DNA of 64,000 nucleotides, from the NCBI RefSeq assembly GCF_006335145.1, contig NZ_VDMN01000001.1, positions 806,001-870,000 on the forward strand, written 5' to 3'. The stretch's first letter is position 1; each line of letters opens with the position of its first letter. The position numbers were made by a program, and so were the translations under genes. The notes under the pieces are model-generated. The model had not been told where the DNA came from. It saw nothing but the letters and a program-made list of their open reading frames with translations, and did no database searches. Of this stretch, positions 9,058 to 18,686 are shown in pieces. Source of the stretch: Aliirhizobium smilacinae. Lineage in GTDB: Bacteria > Pseudomonadota > Alphaproteobacteria > Rhizobiales > Rhizobiaceae.

Positions 9058-11199
9058 CTAGCCAGCGAGTATCGCCAGCAGCAGCAAGGCCACGATATTG
9101 GTGATCTTGATCGCCGGATTGACGGCCGGACCTGCCGTATCCTTGTAGGGATCGCCAACAGTATCGCCCGTTACCGAGGCCTTGTGGGCATCCGATCCCT
9201 TCATGTGACGCACGCCATCCTTGTCGACGAAGCCATCCTCGAAGCTCTTCTTGGCATTGTCCCAGGCACCGCCGCCCGACGTCATCGAAATGGCGACGAA
9301 CAGGCCGTTGACGATCACCCCGAGAAGCGATGCGCCGAGTGCTGCAAAGGCTGACGCCTTGTCGCCGCCGGAAATCAGCAGGACGCCGAAATAGACGACG
9401 ATCGGCGCGAGCACCGGAAGGAGCGACGGTATGATCATTTCGCGAATCGCCGCACGCGTCAGGATATCGACCGCACGACCGTAATCCGGTCGGTCCGTGC
9501 CCTGCATGATGCCCGGCTTTTCGCGGAACTGACGACGAACCTCTTCGACAATCGAACTTGCCGCCTTGCCGACGGCGGTCATGGCAATGCCACCGAACAG
9601 GTAGGGGATAAGCCCGCCGAAGATCAGGCCGGCGACGACGTAAGGGTTGGCGAGGCTGAAGGAGATCGGCCCTACCCCTTCGAAGTAAGGATATTGCTGC
9701 GGGTTCGCGGCAAAATACTGCAGATCGTTGGAATAGGCCGCGAACAGGACAAGAGCGCCGAGGCCGGCTGAGCCGATCGCATACCCCTTGGTCACGGCCT
9801 TGGTGGTGTTGCCAACGGCATCAAGCGCGTCGGTCGATTTGCGGACCTCCGGCGGCAGATGAGACATTTCGGCAATGCCGCCGGCATTGTCGGTAACAGG
9901 ACCGAATGCGTCGAGCGCGACAATCATGCCGGCGAGGCCGAGCATGGCGGTCACAGCGATACCTGTGCCGAACAGGCCACCGAACTGGTAGGTGGCGATG
10001 ATGCCACCGACGATGACGATTGCCGGAAGCGCCGTCGATTCGAGCGATACGGCCAGGCCCTGGATGACGTTGGTGCCATGGCCGGTCACCGAAGCCTGGG
10101 CAATCGAATTGACCGGCCGCTTGTTGGTGCCGGTGTAATATTCGGTAATGACGACGATCAGCGCGGTCACGACCAGACCGACCAGACCGCAGACGAAGAG
10201 GCTAGCGCCCGTGATCTCCTTGCCCGCTACGGTGCCGATCACACCCCACCCGACTGTCGCAGACGTGGCGATTGCCAAGCCGATGATGGAAAGCAAACCG
10301 GTTGCGATCAGGCCCTTGTAAAGGGCGCCCATGATCGAGCCGTTGCTGCCGAGCTTGACGAAGAAGGTGCCGATGATCGAGGTGACGATGCAGGCGCCGC
10401 AGATCGCCAGCGGATACAGCATTGCCGATTCGAGCACCGGAGCGCCGGCAAAAAAGATCGCAGCGAGCACCATGGTCGCAACGACCGATACGGCATAGGT
10501 CTCGAACAGGTCGGCCGCCATGCCGGCACAATCGCCGACATTGTCGCCGACGTTATCAGCGATCGTTGCCGGGTTGCGTGGATCGTCTTCGGGAATACCA
10601 GCCTCGACCTTGCCAACGAGGTCACCACCGACATCTGCGCCCTTCGTGAATATACCGCCGCCAAGGCGGGCGAAGATGGAAATGAGCGACGCACCGAAAC
10701 CAAGCGACACCAGTGCATCGATGACTTCACGCGAACCGCTTGGGTGACCGAGGCCGGCGGTCAAAACCCAGTAATAGATCGAGACGCCGAGAAGCGCCAA
10801 ACCTGCAACCAGCATGCCGGTAATGGCGCCGGACTTGAAAGCGATATCGAGGCCTGCCGCCAAGCTGTGGGATGCGGCCTGAGCCGTACGGACATTGGCC
10901 CGGACGGAAACATGCATGCCAATAAAACCTGCGGCGCCGGACAGGACCGCGCCGATTATGAAGCCCAAGGCAGCCGCACCGGACAAAAGTAGCCATACAA
11001 GGATGGCAACAACGATGCCGACTGCGGCGATCGTCATATACTGGCGCGTCAGATAGGCCTGAGCCCCCTCACGGATATAGCCAGCAATTTCTTGCATGCG
11101 TTCATTGCCCTGGTCGGAGGCAAGTACGGAACGCGTAGTCCACGCGGCATAGATGATCGACAGCAGACCGCAGACGATCACACTCAAAATCACTGTCAT
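9058..11199 (-). CDS. hppA: K+-independent H+-translocating pyrophosphatase
   Basis: 713 residues with about 16 membrane spans. The enzyme hydrolyses cytoplasmic pyrophosphate and pumps protons across the inner membrane (or acidocalcisome membrane, described in Agrobacterium). The PPi-binding acidic region is at about 188-227: [11 protein letters not shown], then [20 protein letters not shown]. Lys467 in [10 protein letters not shown] marks the K+-independent subclass; K+-dependent enzymes have Ala there. The second acidic cluster lies near 430-445 ([18 protein letters not shown]). It stands alone, convergent with bamE and 188 bp upstream of the MFS gene's end. Confidence 0.96.
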   Translation of the reverse strand: MTVILSVIVCGLLSIIYAAWTTRSVLASDQGNERMQEIAGYIREGAQAYLTRQYMTIAAVGIVVAILVWLLLSGAAALGFIIGAVLSGAAGFIGMHVSVRANVRTAQAASHSLAAGLDIAFKSGAITGMLVAGLALLGVSIYYWVLTAGLGHPSGSREVIDALVSLGFGASLISIFARLGGGIFTKGADVGGDLVGKVEAGIPEDDPRNPATIADNVGDNVGDCAGMAADLFETYAVSVVATMVLAAIFFAGAPVLESAMLYPLAICGACIVTSIIGTFFVKLGSNGSIMGALYKGLIATGLLSIIGLAIATSATVGWGVIGTVAGKEITGASLFVCGLVGLVVTALIVVITEYYTGTNKRPVNSIAQASVTGHGTNVIQGLAVSLESTALPAIVIVGGIIATYQFGGLFGTGIAVTAMLGLAGMIVALDAFGPVTDNAGGIAEMSHLPPEVRKSTDALDAVGNTTKAVTKGYAIGSAGLGALVLFAAYSNDLQYFAANPQQYPYFEGVGPISFSLANPYVVAGLIFGGLIPYLFGGIAMTAVGKAASSIVEEVRRQFREKPGIMQGTDRPDYGRAVDILTRAAIREMIIPSLLPVLAPIVVYFGVLLISGGDKASAFAALGASLLGVIVNGLFVAISMTSGGGAWDNAKKSFEDGFVDKDGVRHMKGSDAHKASVTGDTVGDPYKDTAGPAVNPAIKITNIVALLLLAILAG

Positions 11200-11387
11200 A
11201 CTATTTTCCTCTCCCTAACCGCCGAGATGAAAAATCCCGGTCGCGCATTTCCCTGCGGCTGCTCTCCCCTCCCAAGGAAGCGTTTCCGCCATGCGAAGAC
11301 GAGATTGCGGTGGAGATGAAATGACGTCAAGCCCTGCAAGGACAAGGGCTCAAATGGACGCAGGTTGTAGTACGAGTTAACGCTCGT

Positions 11388-12611
11388 TTACGGCGATTTG
11401 GCCGACGGACGTCGGAACAACAAGGCTGCGATCAGGAACAGGCAGATGACGGCCACAGGCCATATCGCCATATTGATGAAGGACCAGCCCCAGGTGACGA
11501 AGACCTTGCCGGAGGAAAAGGACGACAGGGCCACCGTGCCGAACAGCACGATATCGTGAAAGCCCTGAACCTTATCGGCTTCATGCGGCCGGTAGCTGGA
11601 AGTAACGATCGCGGTCGATCCGATAAAGCCGAAATTCCACCCGACACCAAGCAGGACCAGCGCGCCCCAGAAGTTCCAGAGCTCTATGCCGAGATGCGCG
11701 ACGACGGCGCAGGCCATCATGACACAAACGCCTGTTGCGACGATCTTCTCTGCACCGAATCGGGAAATCAACGTCCCGGTGAAGAAGCTCGGGCCGAACA
11801 TGGCAAGCACGTGCCACTGGATGCCGAGTGTCGCCATTTCGGGCGGAAAACCGCAGCCGATTACCATGGCAAGCGGCGCTCCGGTCATGACGAAGGTCAT
11901 CAGGGCATAGATGCAGATGCCGCAGATCATGCCGGTGAGGAAACGCTGGGTCAGCACGATCTCTTTCAGCGGTCGCGCCGGCTCCGTGCCGCTTACCGGA
12001 GGTTTTGCTGCCGGAAGCCTGAGAAAGGTCAGGATGCCGATGGCGACAAGGCTCAGAGGGATAAGAGCAATGAAAGCGCCGGCAAAGGTTACCGGCGCGA
12101 ACCAGTCCTTTGCCCAGATGACGATCTGCGGCCCGAGGACCGCCGAAACGATACCTGCACCGAGTATCCAGGAGATTGCTTTCGGCTTGTAGGATGACGG
12201 CGACGCATCCGCCGCAGCGAAACGGATTTTCTGGGTAAAGCCCGAAGACGTTCCGATCAGCACGAGAGACAGGGCGAAAAGCCAGAAGCTTTCCCGAAAG
12301 AGCGCGATTGCGGCAAAAGCGGCGCTGGCCGCACCGATCAAACAGCCGACAATGAAGGCTTGACGGCGACCAAGAAGCCTAGACAAAAGCGCGATGACAA
12401 CGGCACCGCAGGCAGTACCGACATTGAATGCGGTGATCGGAGCTGTCGCAAGCGACTTGTCGTCGCCGAGCAACTGATATCCGGCAAGCGAACCGACTGC
12501 GATCGAAAGCGGTGCCGCAGCTCCGAGTACGGACTGAGTGGCAGCGAGCAAAGCGACATTGCGGCGGGCGGCACGCATCTGCGTTCGAAGACCGTCCACC
12601 CCGCCGTCCAT
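11388..12611 (-). CDS. MFS transporter
   Basis: 407 residues with about 12 transmembrane helices in two halves. The loop between helices 2 and 3 reads SRLLGRRQAFIVGC, the usual MFS GxxxDRxGRR-type signature in a divergent form. The central loop has charged RLPAAKPPVSGTEPARPLKE. Members of this subgroup are often labelled riboflavin or drug transporters, but the substrate cannot be assigned from sequence. It ends a minus-strand run, 13 bp downstream of nusB, so it may be co-transcribed with ribH-nusB; this would fit a flavin-related substrate, but that is inference. Confidence 0.85.
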   Translation of the reverse strand: MDGGVDGLRTQMRAARRNVALLAATQSVLGAAAPLSIAVGSLAGYQLLGDDKSLATAPITAFNVGTACGAVVIALLSRLLGRRQAFIVGCLIGAASAAFAAIALFRESFWLFALSLVLIGTSSGFTQKIRFAAADASPSSYKPKAISWILGAGIVSAVLGPQIVIWAKDWFAPVTFAGAFIALIPLSLVAIGILTFLRLPAAKPPVSGTEPARPLKEIVLTQRFLTGMICGICIYALMTFVMTGAPLAMVIGCGFPPEMATLGIQWHVLAMFGPSFFTGTLISRFGAEKIVATGVCVMMACAVVAHLGIELWNFWGALVLLGVGWNFGFIGSTAIVTSSYRPHEADKVQGFHDIVLFGTVALSSFSSGKVFVTWGWSFINMAIWPVAVICLFLIAALLFRRPSAKSP

Positions 12612-12624
12612 GCCTGCCTACCTT

Positions 12625-13101
12625 TTATTTCTTGTCGCCGCGGACCTGTTTAGCAATTCGGTCGAGAACCGCATTGACGATGCGCGGTTCATCCTCCTCG
12701 AAGAAGGCGCGAGCGATCTCGACATATTCGGTGACGATCACCGGTACCGGAACGTCCTTGCGTTCCAGGATCTCGAACGTGCCGGCACGCAGGATGGCGC
12801 GGAGCGTCGAATCGAGACGCGACAGCGGCCAGTCCTCCTGCAAGGAAGAACGTACGATCGGGTCGATCTTGGTCTGGTCGCGCACGACGCCCGAAACGAT
12901 CGAGCGGAACCACGAAGGATCAGCCTTCAGGTAGGTATCGCCGTCGATTTCCTGGCCCAGACGATGCGCTTCGTATTCAGCAACAACCTCGAGAACGCCC
13001 GTGCCGCCGATGTCCATCTGGTAGAGCGCCTGCACGGCTGCGAGACGGGCTGCGCCACGCTGGTTTACCGGCTTGACCTGTTTTTCCTGCTCGTCAGACA
13101 T
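12625..13101 (-). CDS. nusB: transcription antitermination factor NusB
   Basis: 158 residues, all-helical. NusB with NusE (S10) binds boxA RNA and suppresses Rho-dependent termination of rRNA operons. Characteristic stretches are [19 protein letters not shown] near the N-terminus and [16 protein letters not shown] followed by [14 protein letters not shown] in the C-terminal half. Its ATG shares one base with the ribH stop codon (TGATG), so translation is coupled. The ribH-nusB pair is the standard arrangement. Confidence 0.96.
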   Translation of the reverse strand: MSDEQEKQVKPVNQRGAARLAAVQALYQMDIGGTGVLEVVAEYEAHRLGQEIDGDTYLKADPSWFRSIVSGVVRDQTKIDPIVRSSLQEDWPLSRLDSTLRAILRAGTFEILERKDVPVPVIVTEYVEIARAFFEEDEPRIVNAVLDRIAKQVRGDKK

Positions 13102-13562
13102 CAGCGTGCACCGTTCAGCTTTTCGCGCACGGCGATCATGGTCAGCGCAGCGCGGGCCGCGAAGCCACCCTTGTCCTTGTCGGAGCGGCGCACACGCGCC
13201 CAGGCCTGCTCGTCGTTTTCAACGGTCATGATGCCGTTGCCGATGGCCAGCGATTCCGAGACGGCGAGATCCATCAACGCACGCGAGGATTCATTCGAGA
13301 CGATATCGAAGTGGTAGGTCTCACCTCGAATGACCATGCCGAGTGCAACAAAACCGTCATATTCGGTGCCGCCGTTTTCCGAAGCGTCGAGCGCCATGGC
13401 GATCGTCGGCGGGATTTCCAGCGCGCCGGGAACGGTGATCACGTCGAAAGTCGCCCCTGCCTCCTTGAGAGCCGTGGTTGCACCGTCGAGCAGTGCGTCG
13501 GCCATATCGTCATAGAAGCGTGCCTCTACGATCAGGATGTGTGGAGCGGATTCAAGCGACAT
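13101..13562 (-). CDS. ribH: 6,7-dimethyl-8-ribityllumazine synthase
   Basis: 153 residues, the common size. It joins 3,4-dihydroxy-2-butanone 4-phosphate with the pyrimidine intermediate to make lumazine, the penultimate step of riboflavin synthesis. Recognisable segments: [20 protein letters not shown], the VPGALEIP motif, [17 protein letters not shown] (with the catalytic His) and [11 protein letters not shown]. Together with ribE and ribD of this window, three late steps are covered. No RFN (FMN) riboswitch is visible upstream. Overlaps nusB by one base. Confidence 0.97.
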   Translation of the reverse strand: MSLESAPHILIVEARFYDDMADALLDGATTALKEAGATFDVITVPGALEIPPTIAMALDASENGGTEYDGFVALGMVIRGETYHFDIVSNESSRALMDLAVSESLAIGNGIMTVENDEQAWARVRRSDKDKGGFAARAALTMIAVREKLNGAR

Positions 13563-13837
13563 GGATCACCTTAAGATACGTGTATTCGGCCCGACAAGGG
13601 CGGACTTTGAGCATGGGCGCGGTCAAAACACGCCCTGAGGCGGTTGGCAAGCGATTTTGCGGGAACATGGCTTGCACGCATGGAATAGGAGAGCGTCGGG
13701 CACGCCCCACGATACACTATCAATCCTGCTTTGGATCATCACCATATGCTTGTATGAATTATCTGTTAAACTAAAGAAACTATATGTGCCACTCTTGTCA
13801 CCTTCGTTCTATTAGACATTTATTATTCGACGCACCG

Positions 13838-15007
13838 ATGCGGGTGACACAAATGGATAAGCACCGTTTCCAGATGGACGATATCGACGACCTGCTCCTG
13901 AAGATATCCATGGCTCGTGGTCTGGAAGAGATCATGACCGTGGTGAGGCAGTCGGCGCGTCGATTGGTCGGCGCCGATGGCCTTGCCTTCATCCTGCGAG
14001 ACAGCAACGAATGCTTCTATGTCGATGAGGATGCGATCCAGCCTCTATGGAAAGGCCAGCGATTTCCGATGGACGCCTGCGTCTCCGGCTGGGCGATGCA
14101 GCATTCGGAAGTGGTCGTCATAGACGATATCTCCAAGGATCCCCGCATTCCTCAGGATGCGTATCGCCCCACCTTCGTCAAAAGTCTGGCCATGGTGCCA
14201 TTGCGGCCGGGAGACCCGCTGGGGGCCATCGGTGCCTATTGGGCACAAATCGGCACGCCACCGAGCGAAGGCGTCTATCGCCTGCAGCGCATCGCCAATA
14301 CTGCCGCGGTCGCGATGGCAAACGTGGCGCTGACGAATTCGCTGGCAGAAGCAAGGGACGAAGCCGCGCGCGCGCGCGATGCGATGATCCTTGCCATGGC
14401 CTCGCTTGCCGAAACACGTGATCACGAAACCGGCGATCATATCCGTCGCACGCAGCACTATGTGCGGGTTCTGGCCGAAGCGCTCAATCGGCGCGAACCG
14501 GAAACCAACGGTCTTGATGACGAATTTGTCGACCTGCTGTACAAGTCTGCGCCTCTTCACGACATCGGCAAGGTCGGCATTCCGGACCGCATCCTGCAGA
14601 AGCCGGGGCGGCTTGACCGGGCCGAATACGACATCATGAAAACACACGCCGATCTCGGACGCGCGGCGATCGCCACGGCGGAGCGTTATATCGGCTCAAC
14701 CAACCCATTCCTCAGCCTTGCCAAGGAAATCGCCCATTGCCATCACGAGAGATGGGATGGAAAGGGTTATCCGAGGGGCCTCAAGGGCGAGGATATTCCG
14801 CTCGCCGGGCGGATCATGGCCGTCGCGGATGTCTATGACGCACTCGTTTCAGAGCGGGTCTACAAGCCCGCCATGAGCCATAACGAGGCCGTCAGCATCA
14901 TTACCGAGGAGAGCGGCAAGCACTTCGATCCGGCTGTTGTTGCGGCCTTCGGAGAGGTGGCTCCGCAATTTGCGAAAATCCACCGCGAATTCTCACAACT
15001 CAACTAG
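13838..15007 (+). CDS. GAF / HD-GYP cyclic-di-GMP phosphodiesterase-like response protein
   Basis: The start is uncertain: ATG 13838 is given; 13784 (longer) and 13853 are alternatives with no clear ribosome-binding site. About 389 residues from 13838. A GAF sensor domain (about 20-165) is followed by a short helical linker and an HD-GYP domain. The key residues are present: HD in PLHDIGKVGIPD (241-242), and the second His-rich motif HHERWDGKGYP (302-312), followed by VADVYDAL. HD-GYP proteins degrade c-di-GMP. There is no receiver domain, so the signal probably enters through the GAF domain. It interrupts an otherwise minus-strand rib cluster. Confidence 0.88.
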   Translation: MRVTQMDKHRFQMDDIDDLLLKISMARGLEEIMTVVRQSARRLVGADGLAFILRDSNECFYVDEDAIQPLWKGQRFPMDACVSGWAMQHSEVVVIDDISKDPRIPQDAYRPTFVKSLAMVPLRPGDPLGAIGAYWAQIGTPPSEGVYRLQRIANTAAVAMANVALTNSLAEARDEAARARDAMILAMASLAETRDHETGDHIRRTQHYVRVLAEALNRREPETNGLDDEFVDLLYKSAPLHDIGKVGIPDRILQKPGRLDRAEYDIMKTHADLGRAAIATAERYIGSTNPFLSLAKEIAHCHHERWDGKGYPRGLKGEDIPLAGRIMAVADVYDALVSERVYKPAMSHNEAVSIITEESGKHFDPAVVAAFGEVAPQFAKIHREFSQLN

Positions 15008-15017
15008 GCTTGAGAAC

Positions 15018-15632
15018 TTAGGGCTTAGCCGGAAATTCCGCGAGCCGCGCTGCATAACGCGCCATCGTGTCCACTTCGAAGTTAACGAAGTCGCCTGGCT
15101 GACGATCGCCCCAGGTGGTGACGCCCAGCGTATGACGGATCAGAAGAATATCGAAATCGGTGCCGTTTACGGCGTTGACCGTGAGCGAGGTACCGTCGAG
15201 GGCGATAGAGCCCTTCGGAGCAACGAAACGCGCCAGTTCCTCGGGCGCGCGCAAGGTGATGCGGACCGCCTCGCCTTCCGGCTCTACGGAGAGGATTTCG
15301 GCCTTGCCATCGACATGGCCAGAGACGATATGACCGCCGAGCTCATCGCCGATCTTGAGGGCGCGTTCGAGGTTGATGCGCGTTCCTGTAGTCCAGGACG
15401 CGATCGTCGTCAGCCTCAGCGCCTCTTCCCAGGCCTCGACCTCGAACCAGCGCTCATTGCTGCCGTCTTCGGGAAGCGTGGTTACGGTCAGGCAGACGCC
15501 GCCATGCGCGATCGAAGCGCCCATGTCGATCGTCTTGGGATCGAAATTAGTGGCTATGCGCAGCTTCACGCCCTCATCGAGAGGTGTCAGTTCGGAAACC
15601 GTGCCGATATCGGTGACAATACCTGTAAACAT
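15018..15632 (-). CDS. ribE: riboflavin synthase alpha chain
   Basis: 204 residues from ATG 15632, which shares its first base with the ribD stop (TGATG). The enzyme dismutates two lumazine molecules to riboflavin. The two tandem lumazine-binding domains are clear: the start [12 protein letters not shown], the repeat junction with HIVSGHVDGKAEI, and a second SLTVNAVNG segment near residue 155. The cluster nrdR-ribD-ribE is tightly overlapped. The next minus-strand gene, ribH, is over 1.4 kb away because of the intervening HD-GYP gene. Confidence 0.96.
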   Translation of the reverse strand: MFTGIVTDIGTVSELTPLDEGVKLRIATNFDPKTIDMGASIAHGGVCLTVTTLPEDGSNERWFEVEAWEEALRLTTIASWTTGTRINLERALKIGDELGGHIVSGHVDGKAEILSVEPEGEAVRITLRAPEELARFVAPKGSIALDGTSLTVNAVNGTDFDILLIRHTLGVTTWGDRQPGDFVNFEVDTMARYAARLAEFPAKP

Positions 15633-16720
15633 CAAAGGCCTCTTACGTATTCATAGCTGCGGTCGGCGCCGAAACGGTCTTTTCGAACGCAGTTAAATCC
15701 CGCTGGAATATCGGATGGCGTTGCAGGCGATTCAATGCCCCCAGCACCGACGACCATCTCGGACTGGGCCAGCACCAGCCGGTCGACCAGCCCCGCCCCG
15801 ATGAAGCCGCGAGCGACCTGCGCGCCGCCTTCGACCATCAGCGACGAGATGCCGCGTGTCGCGAGATTGGCAAGAAGGTCGTTGAGGTCTGCCGCCTGCA
15901 GGATTTCGACCCCCGCCGACATCAGCGCCCGCAATCTTTCCTCATTCGAAGGATGGGTGTCGCAGAAAGGATCGGTAACGGCCACGACAGGCACGGCACC
16001 GGTCGACCGCACCAGTTTGGACGATAGCGGCAGTTCCAGCCGGCGATCGAGAACGATGCGCAGCGGCGAACGTTTTTCCAGGCCTGATAGGCGCACGGTC
16101 AATTCGGGATCGTCCACCAGCGCCGTGCCGATACCGACGAGAATAGCGTCGTTTTCGGCCCGCATCATATGAACCTGGGCGCGCGATTGCGGCCCGGTGA
16201 CCACGAGTTCTTCGCCGCGCCGGCCCAGCATGCCATCGGCTGAAACGGCAAGTTTCAGAGTCACATAGGGGCGTCCCTTCGTCTGACGCGAGAGGTAGGC
16301 GGAGAGGACCCGACGTCCCTCGTCTTCCAGCAACCCGGTTTCGACGATGATACCGGCTTCACGCAGGATACCAAAACCGCGACCGGAAACACGCGGATCG
16401 GGATCATTCAGGCAGACGACGACGCGGGCGACACCTGCAGCCACAAGCGCATTGGCACAGGGCGGCGTGCGTCCGTAGTGGGAACAGGGTTCGAGCGTGA
16501 CATAGGCAGTAGCACCCCTCGCCCGCTCGCCGGCCACGGCCAGTGCCTGCGTTTCCGCATGCGGGCGACCGCCCACAGCAGTCACGGCCTGACCGACGAT
16601 CGCGCCGTCGCTGACGACGATGCAACCGACGGAGGGATTTGTTGCCGTCAGACCGGCATGCCATCGGGACAACCGCAAGGCGGCTGCCATGAAGCGCTGG
16701 TCCTCGGCAGCGCTCGTCAA
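15632..16720 (-). CDS. ribD: bifunctional riboflavin deaminase/reductase
   Basis: 362 residues. The N-terminal deaminase domain holds the zinc site: HAE in [10 protein letters not shown] (about residues 50-60) and [11 protein letters not shown] (about 76-86). The C-terminal reductase domain follows from about residue 145 ([14 protein letters not shown]) and ends with [11 protein letters not shown] and a late catalytic region. It performs the deamination and side-chain reduction of early riboflavin synthesis. The start is TTG at 16720, overlapping the nrdR stop in TTGA; an ATG ten codons on is a possible alternative. It overlaps ribE downstream by one base. Confidence 0.95.
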   Translation of the reverse strand: MTSAAEDQRFMAAALRLSRWHAGLTATNPSVGCIVVSDGAIVGQAVTAVGGRPHAETQALAVAGERARGATAYVTLEPCSHYGRTPPCANALVAAGVARVVVCLNDPDPRVSGRGFGILREAGIIVETGLLEDEGRRVLSAYLSRQTKGRPYVTLKLAVSADGMLGRRGEELVVTGPQSRAQVHMMRAENDAILVGIGTALVDDPELTVRLSGLEKRSPLRIVLDRRLELPLSSKLVRSTGAVPVVAVTDPFCDTHPSNEERLRALMSAGVEILQAADLNDLLANLATRGISSLMVEGGAQVARGFIGAGLVDRLVLAQSEMVVGAGGIESPATPSDIPAGFNCVRKDRFGADRSYEYVRGL

Positions 16721-17208
16721 GATTGGCCTCCGGGCTCAAGCCCCGGATCACGGGCAATTTTGGCGTTGATCTCCTCGATCACCTTCTCGAAATCCTCCGC
16801 ATGGGAGAAATCGCGATAAACAGAGGCGTAACGGACGAAAGCGACGTCATCGAGGCTTTTGAGCGCTTCCAGCACCTGGAGACCGATCTGCTCGGAAGAA
16901 ATCTCGGCTTCGCCTGAGCTTTCCAGCCGGCGGACGATGCCGGAAACGGCCCGCTCTATACGATCGGCATCCACCGGCCGCTTGCGCAGCGCGATCTGGA
17001 AGGAGCGAACGAGCTTGTTGCGGTCGAAGGGCGCCTTGCGGCCGGTCTTCTTCAACACCATCAGTTCGCGAAGCTGGACGCGTTCGAAGGTGGTGAAACG
17101 ACCGCCGCAATCCGGGCAGATGCGCCGCCGACGGATGGAGGTAAAATCCTCCGCCGGACGCGAATCCTTGACCTGGGTATCTTCAGAGCCGCAGAAAGGG
17201 CAGCGCAT
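16717..17208 (-). CDS. nrdR: transcriptional repressor NrdR
   Basis: 163 residues. The N-terminal zinc ribbon (CPFCGSEDT, then CPDCG near residue 34) binds NrdR boxes of ribonucleotide reductase genes. The ATP-cone domain (about 49-139) binds ATP/dATP to set repression: [21 protein letters not shown], then [11 protein letters not shown] near residue 133. It lies 9 bp after glyA and overlaps ribD, a conserved alphaproteobacterial arrangement. Full family length. Confidence 0.97.
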   Translation of the reverse strand: MRCPFCGSEDTQVKDSRPAEDFTSIRRRRICPDCGGRFTTFERVQLRELMVLKKTGRKAPFDRNKLVRSFQIALRKRPVDADRIERAVSGIVRRLESSGEAEISSEQIGLQVLEALKSLDDVAFVRYASVYRDFSHAEDFEKVIEEINAKIARDPGLEPGGQS

Positions 17209-17217
17209 TGGCTCTCC

Positions 17218-18507
17218 TCAGAGGTAGGGGTACATCGGGAAGCGGTCGGTCAGAGCGATGACCTTTTCGCGAACGGCAGCTTCGACGGCAGCGTTACCTT
17301 CGTCGGAATTGGCAGTCTTCAGACCGTCGAGAACCTCGACGATGAGAGTGCCGATTTCCTTGAACTCGGCTTCCTTGAAACCGCGGGTCGTGCCGGCCGG
17401 CGTGCCGAGACGGACACCGGAGGTGACGAAGGGCTTTTCCGGATCGAAGGGAATGCCGTTCTTGTTGCAAGTGATGTAACCGCGGCCAAGTGCTGCCTCG
17501 GCGCGCTTGCCGGTAGCATTCTTCTTGCGCAGGTCGACCAGCATCAGGTGATTGTCGGTGCCGCCGGAAACGATATCGAGACCGCCGGCAACCAGCGTTT
17601 CCGACAGCGCCTTGGCGTTCTTGACGACCTGAGCGGCATAGTCCTTGAAATCGGGCTGCAGCGCTTCACCGAAAGCGACCGCCTTTGCGGCGATGATGTG
17701 CATCAGCGGGCCGCCCTGCAGGCCGGGGAATACGGCCGAGTTGAACTTCTTTGCCAGATCTTCGTCATTGGTGAGGATGACGCCGCCGCGCGGGCCGCGG
17801 AGCGACTTGTGCGTCGTTGTCGTTGCAACGTGGCAGTGCGGGAACGGCGACGGATGCTGGTCACCGGCAACGAGACCGGCGATATGCGCCATGTCGACCA
17901 TCAGATAGGCGCCGACTTCATCGGCGATTTCGCGGAAACGCTTCCAGTCCCAGATGCGGGAATAGGCTGTGCCGCCGGCGATGATCAGCTTCGGCTTGTG
18001 TTCGCGTGCTTTTTCGGCAACCGCATCCATGTCGAGCAGGTTGTCGCCTTCACGCACGCCGTAGGAGACGACGTTGAACCACTTGCCGGACATGTTGACC
18101 GGAGAACCGTGGGTCAAATGGCCCCCGGAGTTCAGATCGAGACCCATGAACGTGTCGCCCGGCTGCAGAAGCGCGAGGAAGACGGCCTGGTTCATCTGCG
18201 AACCCGAATTCGGCTGAACGTTGGCGAAGTTGACGCCGAACAGCTTCTTGGCGCGCTCGATGGCGAGTTCTTCGGCTATATCGACGAACTGGCAACCACC
18301 GTAATAACGCTTGCCCGGATAACCTTCGGCATACTTGTTCGTCATGATCGAGCCCTGGGCTTCGAGCACGGCTCGCGAAACGATGTTTTCGGATGCAATC
18401 AGCTCGATCTCATGGCGCTGACGACCGAGTTCCTTCTGGATCGAACCGAAGATTTCCGGATCGGTTTCGGCAAGCGGGCGAGAGAAGAAGGCTTCGGTAT
18501 TCGACAT
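17218..18507 (-). CDS. glyA: serine hydroxymethyltransferase
   Basis: 429 residues from ATG 18507, which has GAGGAG 6-8 bases upstream; the open frame upstream has no family similarity. The PLP enzyme converts serine and tetrahydrofolate into glycine and methylene-THF, feeding the purine and thymidylate pathways. Typical segments: [33 protein letters not shown], the [12 protein letters not shown] stretch, and the PLP lysine in [14 protein letters not shown]. Located directly upstream of nrdR (9 bp), hence probably one operon with nrdR and the rib genes. Confidence 0.98.
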   Translation of the reverse strand: MSNTEAFFSRPLAETDPEIFGSIQKELGRQRHEIELIASENIVSRAVLEAQGSIMTNKYAEGYPGKRYYGGCQFVDIAEELAIERAKKLFGVNFANVQPNSGSQMNQAVFLALLQPGDTFMGLDLNSGGHLTHGSPVNMSGKWFNVVSYGVREGDNLLDMDAVAEKAREHKPKLIIAGGTAYSRIWDWKRFREIADEVGAYLMVDMAHIAGLVAGDQHPSPFPHCHVATTTTHKSLRGPRGGVILTNDEDLAKKFNSAVFPGLQGGPLMHIIAAKAVAFGEALQPDFKDYAAQVVKNAKALSETLVAGGLDIVSGGTDNHLMLVDLRKKNATGKRAEAALGRGYITCNKNGIPFDPEKPFVTSGVRLGTPAGTTRGFKEAEFKEIGTLIVEVLDGLKTANSDEGNAAVEAAVREKVIALTDRFPMYPYL

Positions 18508-18624
18508 GAATGAGGCTCCTCGAACGGGATGGCAGGCGGTGTGACGCGTCTTAGCGCTCTGCCCGGTCAAGGGCAATACAGAGAGCGACATTTGCACGCC
18601 TTGCAAGGCTTTCCAGCCTTAAAG

Positions 18625-18657
18625 CAGAAAGGCCGCACCCCTCTTGAGGGTGCGGCC
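18625..18657 (-). terminator. terminator of the L,D-transpeptidase gene
   Basis: On the minus strand, a stem with GGCCGCACCC paired to GGGTGCGGCC (18631-18640 / 18648-18657) is followed by TTTCTGCTTT. It is 30 bp beyond the stop codon at 18687. Confidence 0.75.
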
Positions 18658-18686
18658 ATAGACAAACTCAGTCGGAGAATACCCGC

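Noticed and set aside
9859..10992. 377-codon plus-strand frame within hppA
   Set aside because: Composition is polar and repetitive, as expected for the reverse of a membrane protein gene, with no start signal.
13563..13837. Possible FMN (RFN) riboswitch upstream of ribH
   Set aside because: None of the conserved RFN core elements is visible in this stretch on the minus strand.
18508..18686. Possible glycine riboswitch upstream of glyA
   Set aside because: The 179-bp leader lacks the conserved glycine aptamer elements; it mostly contains the terminator of the neighbouring gene.
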